Assembly (NCBI GenBank): GCA_947629175.1
Contig: CANRCT010000034.1
Span: 1 to 33,211, forward strand
Reading direction: 5' to 3'
DNA: 33,211 nt
Origin: an uncultured Muribaculaceae bacterium
Lineage (GTDB): Bacteria; Bacteroidota; Bacteroidia; Bacteroidales; Muribaculaceae
Below are positions 1 through 7,158 of this stretch, piece by piece. The position numbers and the translations under genes were made by a program. The notes beneath the pieces are model-generated. The model was not told the origin of the DNA. It saw only the letters and a program-made list of their open reading frames with translations, and did no database searches. Position 1 is the first letter of the stretch. Every line of letters begins with the position of its first letter.

Positions 1-102
1 AAGACTCGAACACCGTAAAATCAGCGTTCGAGCCATACTATATTGCGTTATCCCACTTTTATCGGACAGCAATATTTAAGATTATTATCATATGTGTTTC
101 CA

Positions 103-132
103 CCGACTGCGGCCACCACCGGCCGCAGTCGG
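103..132. repeat. 12-bp perfect hairpin upstream of the DIP1984-family gene
   Basis: Positions 103-114 and 121-132 are perfect reverse complements (CCGACTGCGGCC / GGCCGCAGTCGG) around a 6-nt loop. No U-tract follows on either strand, so it is not a canonical intrinsic terminator. It may end an upstream transcript by another route or fold in the leader of the gene that starts at 233. The function is unknown; the structure is directly visible. Confidence 0.6.
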
Positions 133-147
133 CGTCGTATCCGGCCG

Positions 148-168
148 ACTCCGCAGCAGCTGCGGAGT
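148..168. repeat. 9-bp hairpin following the first
   Basis: Positions 148-156 (ACTCCGCAG) pair with 160-168 (CTGCGGAGT) around a 3-nt loop. Together with the 103-132 hairpin it makes a tandem pair of stem-loops 65-130 nt upstream of the ATG at 233. No T-run follows. Confidence 0.5.
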
Positions 169-232
169 GAACCCTGAGGCCACTGCGATTGTTATCATCA
201 GAAAAAACATCAACCGTCAACCACACGACCAT

Positions 233-691
233 ATGAAATTAGCCGAAGCTCTACAGATAAGGGCCGACCTGCAGCGGCGCATAGCGCAGATGCCCTCGCG
301 GCTGGCCAACAATGCCAAGGTGCAGGAAGGATCGGCTCCAAGCGAACAGCCGGCCGAACTGCTCGCAGAGCTGCGCCGCATGCTCGGCGAGCTCGAAAAG
401 CTGATCATCCGGATAAATCTCGCCAACAGCCGCCCCGTCGGCGGCGACGGAGCGACCACGATGACAGCCCTCATAGCCCGGCGCGACACCCTCAGGCGAC
501 AGATCGACATGATGCGCGGATTTCTCAACGCCGCGAGCGACCTGACGCCGCGCCACACGCTGACAGAGATCCGCGTCGTCAGCACGGTCGACGTCGCGGC
601 GCTCCGCAAGGAGTGCGACGCATTGTCGAAAGAACTGCGCGAGCTCGAAATACGTATCCAGTCGCTCAACTGGACCATCGAGCTCGACTGA
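233..691 (+). CDS. DIP1984 family protein
   Basis: The gene encodes a 152-residue helical protein that starts MKLAEALQ and ends with LNWTIELD. This matches the DIP1984 family (named for a Corynebacterium protein and sometimes annotated septicolysin-like). Family hallmarks are the N-terminal 'KLAEAL.RADLQ', 'AKVQEG' near residue 30, 'RRDTLRRQ' in the middle, and the C-terminal 'VSTVDVAALRK' followed by 'ELRELEIRIQSLNW'. The frame is open further upstream, but family proteins start at this Met, and the upstream extension crosses two hairpins. The sequence predicts a heptad-rich, probably cytosolic protein. The molecular role of the family is not established, so I assign none. It stands alone, separated from mutS2 by about 240 bp and facing it. 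Confidence 0.85.
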   Translation: MKLAEALQIRADLQRRIAQMPSRLANNAKVQEGSAPSEQPAELLAELRRMLGELEKLIIRINLANSRPVGGDGATTMTALIARRDTLRRQIDMMRGFLNAASDLTPRHTLTEIRVVSTVDVAALRKECDALSKELRELEIRIQSLNWTIELD

Positions 692-933
692 CCCCACGGG
701 GGGAGAGGATCGGCGGCAGCCGAGGGGGCGAGAGTCAGAAAAAACGTTAGAACTGTTTCAGGTTCAGATTCATGAAGGCAGCGGCGACGGCCTTCCCACT
801 CTTTACAGTCAGTCGCAGCACACGGCACACATGCACAAATCAGACTCCGCACACCCTGTATCACCACGACTCTGACCCGAAGCGTCCGCCCGGATCCCCT
901 CCCCCCTTTTTTTCCGACCGCCTGAAAAGACTT
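692..933. other. Intergenic region between convergent genes
   Basis: These 242 bases lie between the ends of the DIP1984-family gene and mutS2. They contain a C/T-rich run near 896-915. A hairpin (919-927 / 932-940, CGCCTGAAA / TTTCAGGCG) overlaps the mutS2 stop codon. Reading out of mutS2, the hairpin is not followed by a T-run, so termination there is possible but not shown. I see no RNA gene or credible ORF. Confidence 0.5.
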
Positions 934-3399
934 TCAGGCGAGATCCACCACCGTGATGCCTGCGCCGCCAAACTGCACGTGCTCGTCGCGGTATGACGCT
1001 ACGCCTGCCACCGTGTCGAGATACTGTCGGATGGCCTGACGCAATGCCCCCGTGCCGGTACCATGGAGTATGCGCACCCTTCCGGCCGAAAACTGCACCG
1101 CGTCGTCGATGAAATACGTTATGGCCTGCAGCGCCTCGTCGACACGCATCCCCCTGACGTCGATATCACGCCTGAAACCGAGCTGACGCTCGCGCAGCGC
1201 GTCGGTGGTCGAAGCGCTCACGAACGATGCCGACTTGGCCTCCGACCGCTCGGGGCTCGCCATAGTGTGGCGCAGACGCCCGGTGTCGACCGTAGTCTTG
1301 AGCATGCCAAACGCCACAGTGGCCCGCTTGCCCGACACTTCGAGCACGCGCCCTGGCGTCCCCTCGCCGTCGAGCTTCACGGCGTCGCCCGCGGCTATCG
1401 GCCGCTGATCCTCCGGCGACCGGCTCGGCTGTGGCTGACGCGGCTTCTTCGCCTTCGGAGCCCGGCGCAGCAGCTCGTTGCTGCCCGAACCGATCCCTTT
1501 GGAGGACTCCATCTGCCGGCGTTCCTGCTCAAGCTGCCGGCGCGCCTGCTGCGTGCGCTCACGGTCGGCCTGGGCCTCGCGGATCGTACGGATAGTCCGC
1601 TCGATCGCCGCGTTGCTCCCCTCGAGTATCTTCTTCGCCTCCTGGCGCGCCTCGCCTATGATCTCGCGGCGCTGCGAGCGGAGTGTCTCGGCCTCCTCCT
1701 CATAGCGCTGCAGCGTGTCGTCAAGCTTCTTCTCCTTCTGGCGTATAGCCAAGCGCTTGTTTTCCCAATACTTGCGGTCGCGGGCTATGTCGAGCAGATA
1801 CTTGTCGAGGTTCACATAGTCGCTCCCCACGATCTCCTCCGCCTCCTTTATTATTTCGGGGGGCAACCCCGTCTTGCGGGCGATTTCAACGGCAAACGAG
1901 CTCCCCGGATGGCCGATCGACAGCCTGAAAAGCGGCTGCATAAGATGGCGGTCGTAGAGCATCGACCCGTTGACCAGCCCCTCGGTATCCTCGGCGAAAT
2001 GTTTCAGATTCTGATAATGGGTGGTAACCACTCCCCACAGTCCGAGATCGGCAAAACGGTGGAGTATAGCCTGAGCGATGGCGCCGCCGATCTGCGGCTC
2101 CGTGCCTCCGCCGAATTCGTCGATCAGCACGAGCGATCCGCGCCGTCCGCGGCCCACGATGGTCTTCATATTGCGCAGGTGGGAGCTGTAGGTCGACAGA
2201 TCGTCCTCGATCGACTGGTCGTCGCCTATATCCACGAATATGTCGGTGAATATGCCGAAATGCGAATTGTCGTGGACCGGCGGCAGCAGGCCGCACTGCA
2301 GCATGTACTGCAGCACGCCGACCGTCTTGAGACACACCGACTTGCCGCCGGCATTCGGTCCCGAAATGACCAGCAGACGGGCCTGCGGCGTCAGCACAAT
2401 GTCGAGAGGAACTATCTCGCGCCCCTGCCGCCGCAGCGACAGCAGCAGCTCCGGATGGCACGCATGATACCACTCCAGCTCCGGCCCGTCGGAGAGCGAC
2501 GGCATGGAGGCATCCGTCTCAACAGCATACCGCGCCTTCGCCCTGACGAAATCAAGCTCCGCCACCACCGCCACCGACTCCTCTATCGACGGGATCGAAG
2601 GCCGCAGCGTATCGGCCAAAGCGATAAGTATCCTCGTAATCTCGCGGCGCTCCTCCATCTGCAGCTCGCGTATGCGGTTGTTGGCCTCCACCACCTCGGC
2701 AGGTTCGATGAACACCGTCTTGCCCGAAGCGCTCTCGTCGTGGACTATGCCCGATATGCGGCGCTTGTTCATCGGCGCCACCGGTATCACCAGACGGCCG
2801 TCGCGCATGGCCGGAGCCGCATCCGCCTCCAGCACACCGTCGGCCACCGCCCGCGCCATCACCCGGCGCATCGCCGAGTTGACCGATCCCGCCATCGACG
2901 ACAGCTGGCGACGCAGAGCCGCCAGTTCAGGCGAAGCATTGTCGAGGATCTCCCCGTAGCGGTCCATCACCCGGTCGATCGCCGCCGTCTCGTTTCTGAC
3001 CGGGCCGATCCGGAAAGCTATCCCGTCGAGCGCAGGATACGCCGACCCTCCCTCTTCGTCGCGACGTGCCGCAAAAAAGTCGGCCGTGTCGGCTATTACA
3101 GCGAGAGCCTTGCGGAGAGTCAGCATCTCCCGCGCCGGAGCGAACGTGCCCGGCAGACGTATCGCCTTTAGTACGTCGGAGGGATTGCCGAGACCGTCGA
3201 GCGGCGGATTCTCGCCGGCCTTAAGCAGACGCAGCATCTCGTCGACCGGCGCAAGCAGAGAGCGCACGGCGCGGGCATCGGCCGAAAACGCCATCGCGGC
3301 AACCATCGAGCGCGCATCCTCGCACGCACACAGCTCCCACACCCGCTGGCGGACAGCCGTAAAACCTATCTTATGTTCGAATCTGTCGGGATATATCAT
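934..3399 (-). CDS. mutS2: Endonuclease MutS2 (DNA mismatch-repair ATPase paralogue with Smr nuclease domain)
   Basis: The product is 821 residues from the Met of MIYPDRFEHKIGF. This start is preferred because AGGAGG lies 5 nt upstream and Bacteroidetes MutS2 proteins begin this way; two earlier Mets would add 14 residues. Visible order: MutS core/lever region, Walker A GPNAGGKS near residue 346, Walker B 'LVLIDEFGGGTEP', a 'TTHYQNLK' switch motif, a long charged coiled-coil linker, then a C-terminal Smr domain with 'DIDVRGMRVDEA' and 'HGTGTGALR'. The MutS1 mismatch-recognition domain is absent, as expected. Known family roles are suppression of recombination and, in some bacteria, rescue of collided ribosomes through the Smr domain; which applies here is not decidable from sequence. 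All key motifs look intact. A -7-type promoter lies about 30 bp upstream. Confidence 0.96.
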   Translation of the reverse strand: MIYPDRFEHKIGFTAVRQRVWELCACEDARSMVAAMAFSADARAVRSLLAPVDEMLRLLKAGENPPLDGLGNPSDVLKAIRLPGTFAPAREMLTLRKALAVIADTADFFAARRDEEGGSAYPALDGIAFRIGPVRNETAAIDRVMDRYGEILDNASPELAALRRQLSSMAGSVNSAMRRVMARAVADGVLEADAAPAMRDGRLVIPVAPMNKRRISGIVHDESASGKTVFIEPAEVVEANNRIRELQMEERREITRILIALADTLRPSIPSIEESVAVVAELDFVRAKARYAVETDASMPSLSDGPELEWYHACHPELLLSLRRQGREIVPLDIVLTPQARLLVISGPNAGGKSVCLKTVGVLQYMLQCGLLPPVHDNSHFGIFTDIFVDIGDDQSIEDDLSTYSSHLRNMKTIVGRGRRGSLVLIDEFGGGTEPQIGGAIAQAILHRFADLGLWGVVTTHYQNLKHFAEDTEGLVNGSMLYDRHLMQPLFRLSIGHPGSSFAVEIARKTGLPPEIIKEAEEIVGSDYVNLDKYLLDIARDRKYWENKRLAIRQKEKKLDDTLQRYEEEAETLRSQRREIIGEARQEAKKILEGSNAAIERTIRTIREAQADRERTQQARRQLEQERRQMESSKGIGSGSNELLRRAPKAKKPRQPQPSRSPEDQRPIAAGDAVKLDGEGTPGRVLEVSGKRATVAFGMLKTTVDTGRLRHTMASPERSEAKSASFVSASTTDALRERQLGFRRDIDVRGMRVDEALQAITYFIDDAVQFSAGRVRILHGTGTGALRQAIRQYLDTVAGVASYRDEHVQFGGAGITVVDLA

Positions 3400-3429
3400 G
3401 AATGCCTCCTGATTTGTCATTTTACACCG

Positions 3430-3437
3430 CAAAGTTA
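3430..3437 (-). promoter_or_regulatory. Bacteroidetes -7 element (TAACTTTG) for mutS2
   Basis: Read on the minus strand this is TAACTTTG, which fits the Bacteroidetes housekeeping sigma -7 consensus TAnnTTTG. It lies about 31 bp before the chosen mutS2 start. I see no convincing TTTG at the -33 distance. The same octamer, with the same GC context, precedes recR at 28629-28636. Confidence 0.5.
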
Positions 3438-3578
3438 GCAAGTAATTGCCGAATTACCCCCATCCTGCCGCTTTTCTCGCTTTTTCTCATGATCAGCCTA
3501 TACTGACATCTCTCCATCTCATAGCCATCACCCGATATAATGTCTACTCAATAGAGCTATTACTGATGACCATCCAAA

Positions 3579-5003
3579 TCATTCGTTAACAGTCCATCTT
3601 CCCGCTGACCTTCCGCCCTCGCGGCTGATCAGTCCCATATCCTTAAGCTTCTTTATACGCTCGTAGACAGCTGTATGCTTTAATCCGAGTGCTTTCTTAA
3701 GCTGGGCATATGTTATTGACGGATCCTTACGAATCAGATCCAGCACTTCATCAAAACCTTTGTTCGCCTCTTTGTTCGCTTCTTTGTTCGCCTCTTTGTT
3801 CGCCTCTTTGTTCGCCGTATTTTCGACGACAAGAAATGCTGTCCCTAAATGTAATTTGAAATCAGCTCTTCCATTGCCATTTGCCTCAAGTTCATCCTGT
3901 ACAGCCTGAACTCCACGGCTATATCGATTTACAAAACCGAGCACTTTCATGCCCTCCGCTACTACTCCATTGCGATAGTCGTTGACAAATGGGAAGTTTT
4001 CGGGGGTAGCCTTTCCGTAAAGACCACCCGGATTCATGATCTCAATACGGTCATCGTACTGATAAAACTGTACAGGACCATTTCCCTCATAGTCGCGATG
4101 ACATATAGCATTCATCAAGAGCTCACGTGTCGCCCAATGAGGATAATCCACGACCATTTCCTCTCGTAGGGCCGAAACCGGCACCGGACGACGGTTAGTG
4201 ATAGAAGCATCCACAAACGTATCAAGTTGAGCGAGGATTTTTACGAGATTTCCTGAGAACTTATATTCGCTTCTTATCTCTCCGGCCCTACTTGTTCCGC
4301 TGAACCGTACATACTGCACATAACTTCCGGGCAAGAATTGTTCGGGCCGTTTTCCGAACATGATAATTCCGGCAAAAGTCGGACAGCCATATCTGACGTT
4401 GTAATATCCCAAAGCCTGCATCTGTTGTTCAACCGTGCGATTATCGTAGCGGAGCACATCATCAGGAAACGCTTTGGGAAGATATATCTGCCGGAAAGCG
4501 TCCACGTCGATATCGTCAATCGTAGCATCAAAACAAGGCAATGCATCAAAAGTCATCATACGACTTGCTCGCTTCTCAAGCAAGATCTTCTCATCAGCCT
4601 CGCTCGCTATACATTTGCGCGGACCGGTCCTAACCCATATACGACCCTCGTAACGGACAGGCGTAAAGTGGCATGGTTGCACAGTCACAACAGCCACGTC
4701 ACCGTCATCAAGCGACACTTTCTCTACAGTCATACTCACCTGCGGCTGGAGCTTGCCATCCGTCTTAATGCCTCCGAGGTTCTGCAGCAATTGATCGGTA
4801 ATTCGGATCTTACCATCGACATTTCCAGTCTTGTCATCTGCTCCGATTATCAGATAACCGGGCAAATTATGATTGGGTAGATCATTGGCAAACGCACAGA
4901 TTGCCTGACCGAATTTGTCGGTATTTGTTGTTGAAATCGTCCGCTCTATACGGTCGCTTTCTATATCTGACAGCAATTTTGCCACTTCTTCGACAGCCAG
5001 CAT
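3579..5003 (-). CDS. ATP-binding transcriptional regulator-like protein (AlbA_2/schlafen domain, HATPase_c_4, C-terminal winged helix)
   Basis: The product is 474 residues. The N-terminal part (about 20-140) fits the AlbA_2/schlafen-type divergent AAA fold, with 'ICAFANDLPN', 'GYLIIGADD' and 'GRIWVRTGPRK'. The C-terminal part carries the GHKL-like signature of HATPase_c_4: 'RELLMNAICHRDY' and 'DRIEIMNPGGLYG' (around 285-330). After 'FLVVENTA' come five NKEA-type tetrapeptides, then a winged-helix segment ('TYAQLKKALGLKHTAVYERIKKLKDMGLI'). Such proteins are common in Bacteroidetes and are annotated as putative DNA-binding ATPases; their targets and role are mostly unknown. The gene is visibly AT-richer than mutS2 and the genes to its right, suggesting horizontal acquisition. 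It has no operon partner, and a possible gene remnant lies divergently beside its start. Confidence 0.85.
   Translation of the reverse strand: MLAVEEVAKLLSDIESDRIERTISTTNTDKFGQAICAFANDLPNHNLPGYLIIGADDKTGNVDGKIRITDQLLQNLGGIKTDGKLQPQVSMTVEKVSLDDGDVAVVTVQPCHFTPVRYEGRIWVRTGPRKCIASEADEKILLEKRASRMMTFDALPCFDATIDDIDVDAFRQIYLPKAFPDDVLRYDNRTVEQQMQALGYYNVRYGCPTFAGIIMFGKRPEQFLPGSYVQYVRFSGTSRAGEIRSEYKFSGNLVKILAQLDTFVDASITNRRPVPVSALREEMVVDYPHWATRELLMNAICHRDYEGNGPVQFYQYDDRIEIMNPGGLYGKATPENFPFVNDYRNGVVAEGMKVLGFVNRYSRGVQAVQDELEANGNGRADFKLHLGTAFLVVENTANKEANKEANKEANKEANKGFDEVLDLIRKDPSITYAQLKKALGLKHTAVYERIKKLKDMGLISREGGRSAGRWTVNE
3759..3818 (-). repeat. 12-bp tandem repeat, five units, in frame within the AlbA_2 gene
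   Basis: Units of TTTGTTCGCCTC (plus strand) run at 3759, 3771, 3783, 3795 and 3807. The second has a single C-to-T change and the last diverges at its final two bases. Each unit encodes NKEA on the minus strand. Because the unit is 12 bp, copy-number change keeps the frame and only lengthens or shortens the linker between the ATPase and winged-helix parts. Confidence 0.9.
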
Positions 5004-5005
5004 AG

Positions 5006-5137
5006 CAAATATTTTTAGAGGAATGTAAGCCTGCTATTAATGGGTTGCTTGAAACATTAAAGCATGCCCCAAAATTAGAAAAAAAATCTGATGTGACAAT
5101 CGAATGGACTGATGCGGATGGATTCCTTCCCCCATAA
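5006..5137 (+). pseudogene. Possible remnant of an unknown gene
   Basis: After the stop at 5003-5005, a 43-codon open frame with protein-like composition runs to a TAA at 5135-5137. It contains 'GLLETLKHAPKLEKKSDVT' and then 'IEWTDADGFLPP'. There is no ATG near its left end, where it abuts the AlbA_2 start codon, so it would be truncated at 5'. The same frame stays open beyond the TAA ('PVLKHIYSGHNDIGGPQLL') into the next gene's leader. I do not recognise the family. The amphipathic character and codon use suggest a decayed gene rather than random intergenic DNA, but this is weak evidence. Confidence 0.3.
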
Positions 5138-5252
5138 ACTCCTCCTCCAGTCCTGAAACACATTTACAGCGGTCATAATGATATAGGCGGACCACAACTT
5201 TTGGGAGAGTGCCGTGTTATAATATCAAAACAAACTTTAATACGTAAGAATT

Positions 5253-5804
5253 ATGAAAAACTTCAATCTTTCGTTCTGGGGACGCACCAAATCATGGTGG
5301 ATAGTCCTGACAGTGGGCATACTGATGGTGATCTGCGGATTCGCTTACTGGATATGGCCAGTGGCCGGTTACGCAGTTTCCTCCCAGATTTTCGGCTGGC
5401 TTCTTGTATTGGCCGGCATCGTTCAGCTTTGTGTTGCCGCAGGCCCCGATCACGGCCGCGGATGGGGATGGTGGCTCGCAGGGGGCATCATCGACATGTT
5501 TATCGGCTTCATGCTCGTCAGGAGCATCGTACTTTCAGAGGCCGTATTCCCCTATTTCATCGCCATCATATTCCTCTTCTGGGGCATCAGCGCCATCATC
5601 AGTTCAGTGAGCCAGCGCGACCGCCGCTACTGGTGGCTCTATCTGATCAACGGCATCCTGCTGATGGTCATAGGCTTCTTCTTCATCGAGGCAGGATGGG
5701 TACAGGACATGATGATGACCAGCTTCCTCACCTCTCTGGCTTTCATCTACTGGGGATTCTCCATCGCCATGGTGAGCTACGACATGAAGCCTGTCAAAGA
5801 ATGA
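5253..5804 (+). CDS. HdeD family (DUF308) integral membrane protein
   Basis: The product is 183 residues, almost entirely hydrophobic, with about six predicted membrane helices. Examples are 'WWIVLTVGILMVICGFAYWI', 'IFGWLLVLAGIVQLCVAAG', 'WWLAGGIIDMFIGFML', 'FIAIIFLFWGISAII' and 'LINGILLMVIGFFFI'. The repeated three-helix layout and the Trp/Gly-rich segment 'GRGWGWWLAGGIIDM' fit the HdeD/DUF308 family, linked to acid tolerance in Escherichia coli. In other bacteria the role is unproven. It is monocistronic: about 250 bp separate it from the divergent AlbA_2 gene, and a strong GC hairpin follows its stop. Confidence 0.85.
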   Translation: MKNFNLSFWGRTKSWWIVLTVGILMVICGFAYWIWPVAGYAVSSQIFGWLLVLAGIVQLCVAAGPDHGRGWGWWLAGGIIDMFIGFMLVRSIVLSEAVFPYFIAIIFLFWGISAIISSVSQRDRRYWWLYLINGILLMVIGFFFIEAGWVQDMMMTSFLTSLAFIYWGFSIAMVSYDMKPVKE

Positions 5805-5830
5805 CAGCTGACTAAATACACCCGGCACAG

Positions 5831-5864
5831 GCCGGCGCCCTCTCCGTCGGGGATGGGCGCCGGC
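5831..5864 (+). terminator. GC-rich hairpin after the HdeD-like gene
   Basis: Positions 5831-5840 (GCCGGCGCCC) are the perfect reverse complement of 5855-5864, with a 14-nt loop. It lies 27 bp after the stop codon. The following bases (TAATGTTAAAAAC) are AT-rich but lack a clear T-run, so termination is likely but may be incomplete. Confidence 0.55.
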
Positions 5865-5976
5865 TAATGTTAAAAACGGCTAACGCAGACGAGTTATCTA
5901 CGTCGTATTGGCAGAAATCACTACTTTTGTGGTTAGATAGCAAGAAAAGCGTCATATTCGTGACGCGGTTGTTAAA

Positions 5977-5999
5977 CTGACTGCTATATTTGCAGTCAG
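5977..5999 (+). promoter_or_regulatory. Promoter -7 element embedded in an 8-bp inverted repeat
   Basis: TATATTTG at 5985-5992 fits the TAnnTTTG consensus and lies about 40 bp before the ATG at 6032. It is framed by a perfect inverted repeat, CTGACTGC (5977-5984) and GCAGTCAG (5992-5999). The symmetry centred on the -7 box looks like a repressor site or an early-transcript hairpin. A second TACTTTTG lies at 5922-5929. No clear -33 TTTG is visible for either. Confidence 0.45.
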
Positions 6000-6031
6000 A
6001 AGATACAGAATCAGTCTTTCAACACAAATCA

Positions 6032-7087
6032 ATGACCGAACTTATGGCAAACATCACCAAACGACTCATGGCGGCGCTCATCGTAGCGGCGCCACTGGCC
6101 TGTGCGTCGGCCCAAGTGAATTTCGACGACGACATATATTTCAATCCCTCCAAGGACAAGGACAAAAACATCGAAGCCGCCAAAAAGCTCAAGCAGCTCG
6201 AAAAGCAGCGGAGAGCCAATGCCGTCATACTTTATCCCGTGGAAGATTATCCCGCCGCCGACACCTATGCGGCCGAAGGCTCGTCGACCCGTTCGGTCGA
6301 CGAATACAACCGTCGCGGAGTGTTCGGCAAAAACAAAGCCGGCAGCGACACGATAACAATGAGCGCAAAGGAATTCGAACAGTTTTCCAATACCCGGCGC
6401 ATCGAACGCTACTATAATCCCGCGATTGTAGCAGCTTCAGGCGACGCCGATCTCGAACAGCTCTACTATGCCGAGCCGGCAGAAGTGAACATCTACGTCA
6501 ACGCACCAGGCTACAGCTACTGGGGCTACCCATACTGGAGCAACTACTGGGGCGGATGGTACTCACCCTGGTACGGCCCCGGATGGTATTCACCCTGGTA
6601 TGGCCCGTCGTGGGCCTGGGGGCCGTCATGGTCATGGTCATGGTCGTGGGGATGGGGCCCGTCGTGGGGATGGGGCTACGATCCCTGGTGGGGCCCGGCA
6701 TGGGGAGGCGGATGGAGCCGTCCTTATTATAATCCACGCCATCCCGGAGCAGTGCACCGTCCGTCGGCATCGCGTCCCTCCACCTACCGTCCGGCCACGG
6801 GCATCCGCCCGGGACGTCATCAGGGCACCGGCACGTACCGGCCCTCGACCGGAGGATCATACCGCCGACCGTCAGCCCCTTCCGGCAACTACCGTCCGTC
6901 GGGAGGAAGCAACAACAATAACCAGAATTATAACAACTACACACGTCCGGGACGCAATGGTTCCAGCGACAGCTACCGCCAGAATTCGGGAGGCAGCACC
7001 TATCGCCAGAGCTCCGGTGGATCGTTCCGCTCCAACAGCGGCGGCGGACGCTCCACGGGAGGCGGCGGCGGACGCGGACGCCACTGA
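6032..7087 (+). CDS. Exported Trp/Tyr/Gly/Pro-rich low-complexity protein
   Basis: The product is 351 residues from MTELMANITKR; a start at 6044 is equally plausible. An earlier in-frame ATG at 5990 falls inside the promoter element and is rejected. A signal peptide is clear ('LMAALIVAAPLACASA', cleavage near Ala-Gln). The N-terminal 150 residues are ordinary and charged ('YFNPSKDKDKN', 'KEFEQFSNTRRIERYYNP'). Then comes an aromatic, glycine-rich stretch built from 'GWYSPWYGP' and 'SWSWGWGPSWGWG' units, followed by a basic Arg/Pro/Ser/Thr/Asn-rich tail ending 'GGGGGRGRH'. Bacteroidales carry similar exported proteins of unknown role. The composition suggests a disordered or adhesive surface protein. 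The next gene starts 71 bp downstream without a visible terminator, so the two may be co-transcribed. Confidence 0.8.
   Translation: MTELMANITKRLMAALIVAAPLACASAQVNFDDDIYFNPSKDKDKNIEAAKKLKQLEKQRRANAVILYPVEDYPAADTYAAEGSSTRSVDEYNRRGVFGKNKAGSDTITMSAKEFEQFSNTRRIERYYNPAIVAASGDADLEQLYYAEPAEVNIYVNAPGYSYWGYPYWSNYWGGWYSPWYGPGWYSPWYGPSWAWGPSWSWSWSWGWGPSWGWGYDPWWGPAWGGGWSRPYYNPRHPGAVHRPSASRPSTYRPATGIRPGRHQGTGTYRPSTGGSYRRPSAPSGNYRPSGGSNNNNQNYNNYTRPGRNGSSDSYRQNSGGSTYRQSSGGSFRSNSGGGRSTGGGGGRGRH
6554..6607 (+). repeat. Tandem 27-bp repeat encoding GWYSPWYGP twice
   Basis: Positions 6554-6580 and 6581-6607 are in-frame copies. They differ at three bases, all synonymous third positions (two TAC/TAT and one CCC/CCG). 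The peptide repeat is conserved although the DNA has drifted. Confidence 0.85.
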
Positions 7088-7158
7088 TACCGCAGCCGCC
7101 ACTCGTCACATGATGAGCAGGGTCGAAAAACAGTAGTCCAAAACAACAACGAAAACCT

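Noticed and set aside
1-34. TTCGA-containing inverted repeat that looks like a tRNA T-arm at the left edge
   Set aside because: Flanking bases do not form the 5-bp T-stem on either strand, and no acceptor or anticodon arm can be placed.
919-940. Terminator of mutS2
   Set aside because: The 9-bp hairpin overlaps the stop codon, but the bases after it on the minus strand are A/G-rich without a T-run, so I record it only as a hairpin in the intergenic entry.
1063-3171. A 702-codon open frame on the plus strand opposite mutS2
   Set aside because: It is antisense to mutS2, whose motifs are intact, and its translation is rich in Arg/His/Leu without domain features. High GC makes such shadow frames common.
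3759-3818. CRISPR array
   Set aside because: The repeats are contiguous 12-bp coding units without spacers. No CRISPR array was seen anywhere in the window.
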